From assembly GCA_958405585.1 (NCBI GenBank), contig CATYEP010000123.1, positions 1 through 5,798 on the forward strand: a DNA stretch of 5,798 bases, given 5' to 3'. This document shows positions 1-5,798 of the stretch, in pieces. The notes under the pieces are model-generated. The model did not search any database. It worked only from the letters and a program-made list of their open reading frames with translations, and was not told the DNA's origin. The translations under genes were made by a program, and so were the position numbers. The DNA comes from an uncultured Eubacteriales bacterium. Its GTDB lineage: Bacteria > Bacillota > Clostridia > Christensenellales > Borkfalkiaceae. Positions within the stretch are counted from its first letter, which is position 1. Each line of letters begins with the position of its first letter.

Positions 1-733
1 GCACATCGCTCACCCCGGGAATTTCAATCAGGGATGACGCAACGCCTCCGCCCGTAAACGACTCCGCTATACTCAGCTTCTGCCCGCGAAGTTTTAAAAG
101 TTCATACACACGCTTGTTAAGCGGCGTATCATCGATCGCATAAACATACTCGTTCAATCCGCCCGTTATGATCCTCTGCGCTTCATCGACCTGCGTCTTT
201 GGCGCGTTGCCGTACAAAATTTCAATGCGGAAATCTCCGTCTTTTTCCTCTGTATTAAATTCGACTGATCCTGCCGCTGTTTTCGCTTCTTCCAAAACTT
301 TGCGCAGCAGATCTTTAGGCACGCCGCACGCGCGCACATAAGCGCTCCCGAACTGAACGGAATACTTTTCTTTCAGATACGGCAACACCTCGCTGCGAAC
401 AAGCGCCGCGCCGCTTACTCCGAACGGCAAACAGAAAAAGATTTTTTTCCCCGCTTCCAGCACAGTTCCCGTGAAAGATGTTCCCTTCACAAGATCGCAC
501 ACTTTTCCGCGCATTTCCGCCAGACGGTCTTCCTCGGAAAACAAAAAAACATTATCAAAAAAATTTTTGCATTCTATGACCGTCTGCGCAAATTCGTGCA
601 CATCGTTATCGCCCAGGATCAGATACTTGTCGATCGCAAAGCCGCCGCCCGCCAGAACTTTTGCGCCTTCTTCAAATTCATCGCCGCAAAATCTTTTTCT
701 TTTGTTCCGTACAACTATACAGACGTTTTTCAT
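1..733 (-). CDS. cinA: CinA-family protein with degenerate N-terminal domain (3' end beyond window)
   Basis: The frame is open from ATG 733-731 to the window edge, giving 244 complete codons; the C-terminus is missing. Family members join an N-terminal MoaB/MogA-like domain (ADP-ribose or NMN-linked nucleotide chemistry in some), a KH-like middle and a C-terminal nicotinamide-nucleotide amidase (PncC-type) domain. Visible here: a start (MKNVCIVV), a GDN at residues 41-43 matching the family's VGDN, CLP...EVLPYL at 101-120 matching the LPGPP...EVLPYL region, a KH-like stretch around 121-195, YAIDD at 198-202 and AESFTGG at 223-229, the start of the amidase domain. The N-terminal GTELLxG, NTN, TGGLGPTxDD and GPPxEM motifs are not found and the domain is tens of residues short. 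The amidase motif has Phe226 in place of the usual Cys. The ATG overlaps the pgsA TGA (ATGA), which supports this start. Family membership is fairly secure; the activity is uncertain. Confidence 0.85.
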   Translation of the reverse strand, partial: MKNVCIVVRNKRKRFCGDEFEEGAKVLAGGGFAIDKYLILGDNDVHEFAQTVIECKNFFDNVFLFSEEDRLAEMRGKVCDLVKGTSFTGTVLEAGKKIFFCLPFGVSGAALVRSEVLPYLKEKYSVQFGSAYVRACGVPKDLLRKVLEEAKTAAGSVEFNTEEKDGDFRIEILYGNAPKTQVDEAQRIITGGLNEYVYAIDDTPLNKRVYELLKLRGQKLSIAESFTGGGVASSLIEIPGVSDV

Positions 734-745
734 TGCTGTTTCTCT
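730..745 (-). promoter_or_regulatory. pgsA/cinA ATGA overlap with weak ribosome binding site
   Basis: The cinA ATG (733-731) and the pgsA TGA (732-730) share bases as ATGA. Only a weak AGAG (745-742) stands eight nt upstream. Stop/start overlap with a poor ribosome site suggests that cinA translation depends largely on re-initiation after pgsA. Confidence 0.7.
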
Positions 746-1332
746 TTAAAAACCGCCTTGTTTTTTACAATATATCCTGTACCTGACCAGATCGTCAATA
801 CCGCCGCAATCCCCAGCGTAACAATACCGATCCCGTTCAGCACGCGGCTCGCCTGCAATATACCAAAAAAGTCCGCTCCTGCCAAAAGCATCGCGATCGA
901 TATATCCTGAAACGTGGTCTTGATTTTCCCGACTTTGTCCGCCGCCAGTACAAGCCCCGTCGAAGCCGCCACCATGCGGAATCCGCTCACGATCAGCTCC
1001 CGCGCCAGGATCACTGCCACGCATACGCCCGCATAAATTAAAACCCAGTCCGCACTCCAAAGCACCGTCAGCGTTTCCTGCCGTACCAAAAGAAGTATAA
1101 ACGCCGTGGAAACCAGCACTTTGTCCGCAATCGGATCCAGAAATTTACCAAGGTTGGTAACCAGATTGCGCGAACGCGCAATGTGTCCGTCTATAAAATC
1201 CGTACAAGCCGCCAACACAAATATGATTGCCGAAATAAAATAATGGTACGGTATGACATCCAGAAAAAAGATCACCGCAAATACGGGTATCAGCAAAATG
1301 CGCGACAATGTAATTTTATTTGGCAGATTCAT
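730..1332 (-). CDS. pgsA: CDP-diacylglycerol--glycerol-3-phosphate 3-phosphatidyltransferase (PGP synthase)
   Basis: This is an integral membrane enzyme that transfers the phosphatidyl group of CDP-diacylglycerol to sn-glycerol 3-phosphate, the committed step to phosphatidylglycerol and cardiolipin. The CDP-alcohol phosphatidyltransferase signature is complete: D45-xx-D48-G49-xx-A52-R53, then G62-xxx-D66-xxx-D70, whose aspartates bind metal and act in catalysis. Further family landmarks are the NLPNKITLSR start, RELIVSGFR from R111 and GKIKT at 135-139. Several hydrophobic segments fit membrane helices (about 12-24, 31-44, 72-82, 90-111, 146-160 and 170-190). At 200 residues it is normal length. 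The ATG at 1332-1330 has a strong GGAGG six nt upstream, inside rimO; the gene overlaps the rimO end by 17 nt and its TGA overlaps the cinA ATG. No catalytic residue is missing. The RELIVSG and GKIKT segments favour PgsA over cardiolipin- or phosphatidylserine-forming relatives. Confidence 0.96.
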   Translation of the reverse strand: MNLPNKITLSRILLIPVFAVIFFLDVIPYHYFISAIIFVLAACTDFIDGHIARSRNLVTNLGKFLDPIADKVLVSTAFILLLVRQETLTVLWSADWVLIYAGVCVAVILARELIVSGFRMVAASTGLVLAADKVGKIKTTFQDISIAMLLAGADFFGILQASRVLNGIGIVTLGIAAVLTIWSGTGYIVKNKAVFKEKQQ

Positions 1333-2650
1333 TATAGTCCTCCGTTTCGCCGTACAGATCGTAACTGTCCGCTTTATTTATTCTGACCATGTACCGCTCT
1401 CCCTGTTCCGCCTGCGGTGAAAAGAAATATACTTTTCCGTCAATTTCCGGCGCGCTCCAGTACGTCCGCCCCGTAAAACATCCTTTCTCATAATCGATCC
1501 CGTCACACAGAACCTCGACCGTCTTTCCGATATAGCCGTGCAGAAACTCTCCCGAAATCCCTTTTTGCACCCGATACAAAGCGCGCACTCTGCGTTCCTT
1601 TTCTTTGGCAGGGATCTGCCCCTTCAACCGATATGCCGCCGTTTCAGGTTCCCGCGAATAGGCAAAAAATCCACAGTTCGTAAGCTTTGCTTCCTTCAGA
1701 AATTCTCCGAGAGCTTCCGATTCCTCTTTCGTCTCCGTCGGAAATCCCGCTATAAACGTGGAACGGATCGCGATCCCCTCCACGCGCTCACGTAATTTTC
1801 TGATGAGTTCCAGATATTCCGCCCGCGAGCCTTTCCTGTTCATCAGTTTCAGAATGCGGTCTTCACTGTGCTGCAACGGTATATCCAGATATTTGACAAG
1901 TTTTTTGTTTTCGGCAAGCTCCGCGATCAGATCTTCCCCGATCACGTCAGGATAGCAGTACAGCAAACGAATCGACTGAATATTCTCCAGTGCAGACAAT
2001 CGCCTGATCAGCTCCACAAATTTGTTCTCGCCGTAAAGATCTTCCCCGTAACGAGTCGTGTCTTGCGCTACGAGAATCAATTCGGACAAGTCACCCAAAC
2101 TTTCCGCTTCCGCAACGAGCTTTTCCATCGGATAGGAACGATACCTGCCGCGTATTTTCGGGATCAGACAATACGTGCAATGATTGTTGCACCCGTCCGC
2201 AATTTTTAAATACGCATAATGCAGCGGCGTTGTCAGCGTCCTTTGTCCTTCCCATTCTCTGCCGCTGTGCACCATGTTTACTCTGCCCTCTTGATAAGAT
2301 CGCTCTATCGCTACGAGCAGCTTGTCCGCATCGTTACAGCCGAGAAATACGTCCGCTTCTGTCAGCGACGGAAACAGCTCCGCCGAAAACTTCTCCGGCA
2401 GGCATCCCGTCACCACGATTCTTTCAAGATTCCCGCTCCTGTATGCATCGCAATCCAATACGGTGTCGATCGCTTCCTTTCGCGCAGAATTCAAAAACGC
2501 ACAGGTATTCACGATCAATACGTTCGCTTCGGCTATATCATCCGTGATGCAGTACCCTTTTTCACGCAAAATACCTAAAAGTCTCTCCGCGTCTACACGG
2601 TTTTTATCACAACCGAGCGATACCATGCCGAATTTCTTCGTCTCAAGCAT
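1316..2650 (-). CDS. rimO: Ribosomal protein S12 methylthiotransferase RimO
   Basis: RimO is a radical-SAM enzyme with two iron-sulfur clusters that methylthiolates the beta-carbon of a conserved aspartate in ribosomal protein S12, in the cytoplasm. The N-terminal domain carries the three auxiliary-cluster cysteines, C14 (SLGCDKNRVDAE), C50 (NTCAF) and C83 (TGCLPEK). The radical-SAM core has C154-xxx-C158-xx-C161 in DGCNNHCTYC followed by IPKIRGRYRS. ELILVAQDTTRYGEDLYG and the LLYCYPD segment are typical of the family. A TRAM domain runs from about residue 370 to 437 and ends in the usual YDLYGE. VDAE after the first cysteine, and GRTYWSAPEIDG in the TRAM domain, point to RimO rather than the tRNA enzymes MiaB or MtaB. 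The 444-residue length is normal and all six cluster cysteines are present. It starts 2 nt after the ftsK stop and overlaps pgsA by 17 nt, so translation is probably coupled. Confidence 0.96.
   Translation of the reverse strand: MLETKKFGMVSLGCDKNRVDAERLLGILREKGYCITDDIAEANVLIVNTCAFLNSARKEAIDTVLDCDAYRSGNLERIVVTGCLPEKFSAELFPSLTEADVFLGCNDADKLLVAIERSYQEGRVNMVHSGREWEGQRTLTTPLHYAYLKIADGCNNHCTYCLIPKIRGRYRSYPMEKLVAEAESLGDLSELILVAQDTTRYGEDLYGENKFVELIRRLSALENIQSIRLLYCYPDVIGEDLIAELAENKKLVKYLDIPLQHSEDRILKLMNRKGSRAEYLELIRKLRERVEGIAIRSTFIAGFPTETKEESEALGEFLKEAKLTNCGFFAYSREPETAAYRLKGQIPAKEKERRVRALYRVQKGISGEFLHGYIGKTVEVLCDGIDYEKGCFTGRTYWSAPEIDGKVYFFSPQAEQGERYMVRINKADSYDLYGETEDYNESAK
1333..1343 (-). promoter_or_regulatory. 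pgsA ribosome binding site inside rimO
   Basis: GGAGG at 1343-1339 lies six nt before the pgsA ATG (1332-1330), inside the final codons of rimO. It is the best Shine-Dalgarno match at any of the three visible junctions and decides the pgsA start, which falls 17 nt inside rimO. Confidence 0.85.
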
Positions 2651-2661
2651 TCCTATTCTCC
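2651..2661 (-). promoter_or_regulatory. rimO ribosome binding site inside the end of ftsK
   Basis: GGAG at 2661-2658 lies seven nt before the rimO ATG (2650-2648), within the last codons of ftsK (Gly-Glu-stop). The ftsK TAG ends 2 nt before the ATG, so ribosomes finishing ftsK stop at the rimO start. This supports the rimO start and coupled translation. Confidence 0.75.
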
Positions 2662-5600
2662 GTAATCGCCGTATTTACTGTCAAATTCTTCCTGCGTCAG
2701 GAGTACTTTCCGCGCTTTCGCTCCGTCAAACGCCGAAATATAGCCCATGTTCTCCATCCATTCGATGATCTTGCCCGCTTTCGGATACCCCACCGAACAG
2801 CGTCTCTGAATCATCGAAATCGACGCCTGCCCGATCGAAACGACATAACGAAGCGCATCGATATAAACCGCCTCCACACTATCGTCGTCACCTGCGTCGC
2901 CGCCTCCAGTGCCGCCCTTTTCATTGTTGATATAATCAGCCACCCGATCATCAAAATACGCTTCGTTATTGCTCTTGATATAATCAACGACAGCCTCTAT
3001 CTCAGGGTTCGTAACATACGCACCCTGCACCCGCTTCGGGAACGTCATGGACGCCGTACGATACAGCAAATCGCCTTGTCCGAGAAGATTCTCTGCTCCC
3101 GATTCATCAAGTATCGTTCGAGAATCCACTTCCTGCGTGACTTTCAGCGCTATGCGCGTGGGCAGGTTGGATTTGATGACGCCCGTGATGACGTTGACCG
3201 ACGGTCGCTGCGTCGCAAGAATCAGATGAATCCCCGCCGCACGCGATTTTTGCGTAAGCCGCTGAATTCTGTCCTCCACATCCTTCTTTGCAACAGACAT
3301 CAGATCGGCAAGCTCATCGATAATGATCACGATCTTCGGCAACATCTCTTCGTCCGGCTTTAAGTTCGCATTGTATTCGTTGATCTCGCGAACCAGGACT
3401 CCGCTGCGCGTTTTTTCTTTAAACAGCGTATAACGGCGTTCCATTTCAACAATCGCCCAGTTCAGCATCGTTACGACCTTTGCCGGATCATTGATAATTT
3501 CATTGATCATCAGGTGCGGAAGTTTATCGTAAATATTAAATTCCACCTGTTTCGGATCAACCAATATTATGCGCAGCTCTTCCGGACTGTATTTATACAG
3601 CAAACTGATAATGAGTGCGTGCAAACAAACCGATTTACCTGAGTTTGTAGCACCCGCTACCAAAAGGTGTGTCATCTTTACGACATCGCCGCACACCGGT
3701 CTGCCGCCGATATCCTTTCCGATACCAAACTCCAACGAACCGGGCTTCGCGTTCACAAAATCAGACGAAAGAAGCAGATCTTTTAATCCGACCGTCTCTT
3801 TCTTCTCGTTCGGAACTTCGATGCTGATCAATCCGCTCTCGTAATTGATCTGCACATTGATACCGTCCTTTGCATGCAGACGCATAGCAAGCTCATTGTT
3901 GCAGCCGAGTACACGCGACGTGGGAATATTTCCCGGAATATTAATTTCATAACGCGTTACGGATGGTCCGCGCGTCACTCTTTCCACTTCGCAAGGAATC
4001 TTCAATGCCGCCAATGTCTCTACAATGGTATCCTTGCTCTGCTCCACTTCTTCCGTATTTACAGAATTTGCCACGTTCGGATAATCGCGCAACAAATCCA
4101 AAGACGGCGCTTTATACTTAGCATAAACGTGCTTGGGACGCGGCTCATCCTTCATGGGTTCTTCCGCCCGCGAAATGCGATCACGTCCCCGCGATAAACC
4201 TGCATTTTCCGGTTCACGTCTGCTCTGAACCTGATCCATCGCATTCGGGATAACCGAATCTTCCGGCGTATCGTCATCAAAAAGATTCACCGCGGAATCA
4301 AAATCTTCCGTGATCGGCTTCAATCCGGATTCTTCCGTATCCGCCGTATCCGCAAAGCGATCCGCCCGTCCGCTTTCTTCACTGCGACGCGGCATTTCCG
4401 TATTCCGCATGCGACCGGAAACATCGCCGTCGGCATTTGCATCCGGCAGCTGCGTTTCCCGCGACGGCGCTTGTCCGCGTATCCCCGCTGTGTCTCCGCG
4501 CGTCATGCGGCCTGCATCCTGAGAATCCGCCCCGCTCGCTTCCTGACCTTTGTTTGCTGACGCATCCTCTGCACCTCGCCGCCCCGGCAAGCTCCCAAAG
4601 CCGACCCTGCGCATTGTCTCCGAGACATCAATATCTTGCTTTTCTGTCCTGTCTGCGTCCGCCTGCTTCCCGGATACAATAGAATCGCGGCTTTCATGTT
4701 CCTGAAATGTCGGGCGATACGTTTGCGGTTGCGGACTCTGAGGCATTCCCGCACTGTACGAATTACGCACCTGATCCTGCGAATCTGAAGGAACAGAATG
4801 ATGCGCTGGCTTTTCTCCGCGCGACGAAAAATCCGTCGGAACATCGTTGCGGTAAAAATCTTCCGGTTTGCGTGACTGTTCCGCTTGCGATGTAGTGTCT
4901 GTAACGATTTTTTTCGGTCTTTCTGAATACGAAATGTTATTCTCCGTTCCGTCCGCATACAGATCAGAATACGTCTGAGCAGGTTTTTCCTCTTTTGCCG
5001 TCTGCTCGGTCTGCTTTAAATTCTCTTCCTGCGGTTTCGGCGCCGGAGTACGCGGCGTACTCAGTTCATGCCCCTCCGAAAAATTACTGCTCCCCGGAGC
5101 ACGGAAATTGTTCGAATACTGCTCACGGCTGATCGCCCCGCGATTCGGGTTATTGAAATAGGAATCTTTGTCAAATATTCCGTTGGAAGTATAACTGCCG
5201 AACGGTGCAGGTTCCGCCGCTTTGGACGAACGCGACGGCGAATACGACCCACCGCCAGAACCGAACCGCTCGTTATACCAACTGTAATCTCCCGAACCTT
5301 TGCGATCCGGATACAAAATGCTGTGGCTTTGCGCATACGGGCTGACCGGCGCACTCTGCGGCTGATTTTTTGACGCTCTGCGTTCCTCTTCCGCCCGACG
5401 CGTTTCCTGACGCATTTCACGCTTTGTCTTCATGTCAAACTCATCGCCGATCGCATACAGCCGCTTGGAACGCGCCGCCGAATTCTCGGGCGCCTGCGCA
5501 TACATCTGCGAAGGCTGCGCCACCGTCTGCTGAGGCTGCGCATACATCTGCGATGCCTGCACATTTTCCGTCTCCGATTTCTGCTGCATAGGATCCGCAT

Positions 5601-5798
5601 AATTCAACGAATACAGCGCAGATGTGTCCGAAGTTGCATAATCAGCCTGCGGCGGTACTTCCGTATGACGCTTCGCCGCCTTCGACGCCGTTTCCGTTGC
5701 ATAAATCAGATACGCCGTTCCCAAAATCAACAGAGAAAATATAATATATCCGCCTACGGCAGTCGTCAGCTTTACGACCGGATATACGATCAGCCCAA
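2653..5798 (-). CDS. ftsK: DNA translocase FtsK/SpoIIIE family (5' end beyond window)
   Basis: This is a septum-anchored hexameric ATPase that pumps double-stranded DNA to clear and sort chromosomes at division or sporulation. The frame is open to the window edge, with 1047 complete residues counted from the codon at 5796-5794; the true start is upstream. The TTG at 5730 lies inside a membrane helix and is not a credible start. Order: last membrane segment of the N-terminal domain (about 13-32), a basic stretch (KAAKRH), a low-complexity linker (about 36-555), the alpha domain from about 561, and the beta RecA-like motor with Walker A GATNSGKS at 715-722 and Walker B IVIIIDE ending at D827-E828, then the LATQRPS motif. 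A Gly/Asp-rich tether (GGTGGGDAGDDD) leads to the gamma winged helix (about 975-1035, with QRRCSVGYPKAGKIIEW). With its missing start it would exceed 1100 residues, longer than SpoIIIE of B. subtilis, mainly because of the linker. Sequence alone does not separate an FtsK from a sporulation-specific SpoIIIE role. Confidence 0.97.
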   Translation of the reverse strand, partial: GLIVYPVVKLTTAVGGYIIFSLLILGTAYLIYATETASKAAKRHTEVPPQADYATSDTSALYSLNYADPMQQKSETENVQASQMYAQPQQTVAQPSQMYAQAPENSAARSKRLYAIGDEFDMKTKREMRQETRRAEEERRASKNQPQSAPVSPYAQSHSILYPDRKGSGDYSWYNERFGSGGGSYSPSRSSKAAEPAPFGSYTSNGIFDKDSYFNNPNRGAISREQYSNNFRAPGSSNFSEGHELSTPRTPAPKPQEENLKQTEQTAKEEKPAQTYSDLYADGTENNISYSERPKKIVTDTTSQAEQSRKPEDFYRNDVPTDFSSRGEKPAHHSVPSDSQDQVRNSYSAGMPQSPQPQTYRPTFQEHESRDSIVSGKQADADRTEKQDIDVSETMRRVGFGSLPGRRGAEDASANKGQEASGADSQDAGRMTRGDTAGIRGQAPSRETQLPDANADGDVSGRMRNTEMPRRSEESGRADRFADTADTEESGLKPITEDFDSAVNLFDDDTPEDSVIPNAMDQVQSRREPENAGLSRGRDRISRAEEPMKDEPRPKHVYAKYKAPSLDLLRDYPNVANSVNTEEVEQSKDTIVETLAALKIPCEVERVTRGPSVTRYEINIPGNIPTSRVLGCNNELAMRLHAKDGINVQINYESGLISIEVPNEKKETVGLKDLLLSSDFVNAKPGSLEFGIGKDIGGRPVCGDVVKMTHLLVAGATNSGKSVCLHALIISLLYKYSPEELRIILVDPKQVEFNIYDKLPHLMINEIINDPAKVVTMLNWAIVEMERRYTLFKEKTRSGVLVREINEYNANLKPDEEMLPKIVIIIDELADLMSVAKKDVEDRIQRLTQKSRAAGIHLILATQRPSVNVITGVIKSNLPTRIALKVTQEVDSRTILDESGAENLLGQGDLLYRTASMTFPKRVQGAYVTNPEIEAVVDYIKSNNEAYFDDRVADYINNEKGGTGGGDAGDDDSVEAVYIDALRYVVSIGQASISMIQRRCSVGYPKAGKIIEWMENMGYISAFDGAKARKVLLTQEEFDSKYGDYGE
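4132..5691 (-). other. Low-complexity, probably disordered linker of FtsK
   Basis: This part of ftsK encodes about 520 residues between the last membrane helix and the alpha domain. Composition changes along it: first Q/A/Y-rich with MYAQ repeats, then S/G/N/Y-rich (YSWYNERFGSGGGSYSPSRS), then K/E/Q/T-rich, then R/D/E/G/A-rich with many charged residues of both signs. No hydrophobic core pattern is evident apart from one acidic/aromatic island near residues 491-513. FtsK linkers vary greatly in length between bacteria; in E. coli a long linker contacts other division proteins. A tethering or divisome-docking role here is inference. Confidence 0.85.
5494..5553 (-). repeat. Short direct repeat (two 18-bp copies, 42-bp period) in the ftsK linker
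   Basis: The plus-strand 18-mer ctgcgcatacatctgcga occurs identically at 5494-5511 and 5536-5553, a 42-bp period that keeps frame. It encodes SQMYAQ twice, 14 residues apart, with a partial VAQPS echo between. It looks like an in-frame tandem duplication within the linker that has drifted between the copies. Confidence 0.8.

Noticed and set aside
315..500. 61-codon minus-strand ORF in the cinA region
   Set aside because: It is a shifted frame within the continuous CinA-like reading frame, with a composition unlike a real protein.
1145..1160. Perfect inverted repeat ttaccaa-gg-ttggtaa in pgsA
   Set aside because: It lies in codons for the conserved active-site region (around T59-N60-L61-G62) and has only a 2-nt centre with no T-tract. 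It is best explained by coding constraint and chance.
2322..2768. 148-codon plus-strand ORF antisense to rimO and the ftsK end
   Set aside because: It is antisense to well-conserved rimO codons and has no recognisable domain.
4503..4958. 151-codon minus-strand ORF in another frame of the ftsK linker
   Set aside because: It is very rich in Arg and Lys, lacks domain-like patterning, and overlaps a frame that is open from the window edge to a family-typical C-terminus. It is a shadow of the low-complexity coding region.
5046..5062. Inverted repeat gagtac-gcggc-gtactc in the ftsK linker
   Set aside because: The stem is short, sits within an open frame, and has no terminator tract or nearby gene boundary.
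5728..5730. TTG as a possible start of the ftsK gene
   Set aside because: It is inside a hydrophobic membrane segment whose frame continues upstream to the window edge, and no Shine-Dalgarno sequence precedes it.

Overview
The window is coding from end to end, and every gene reads on the minus strand. In transcription order they are: the 3' part of an ftsK/spoIIIE-type DNA translocase (5798 to 2653, start outside the window), rimO (2650 to 1316), pgsA (1332 to 730) and the 5' part of a cinA-like gene (733 to beyond position 1). The junctions are a 2-nt gap, a 17-nt overlap and an ATGA stop/start overlap. No promoter, terminator, RNA gene, mobile element or CRISPR array is visible, and there is no intergenic stretch long enough to hold one.

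The order ftsK-rimO-pgsA-cinA, all on one strand, is typical of Clostridia (Bacillota). rimO between ftsK and pgsA argues for Clostridia rather than Bacillus. Base composition is moderate, not the AT-rich kind of classical Clostridium, so an uncultured or gut-type clostridial lineage is a reasonable guess. That placement is inference; nothing here fixes a genus. recA often follows cinA in such clusters and may lie just past position 1.

The products are housekeeping proteins: a septal DNA pump for chromosome segregation, a radical-SAM methylthiotransferase for ribosomal protein S12, phosphatidylglycerol-phosphate synthase for anionic lipid synthesis, and a CinA-family protein. Tight packing suggests one transcript with translational coupling; a shared biochemical pathway is not evident.

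Two features stand out. The CinA-like protein keeps the outline of the family, but its N-terminal nucleotide-binding domain is shortened and has lost its signature motifs, and its C-terminal AES-x-TGG motif carries Phe where Cys is usual. FtsK has a roughly 520-residue low-complexity linker between its membrane and motor domains, containing a small tandem repeat and an isolated acidic/aromatic segment. I found no convincing previously undescribed multi-gene system.
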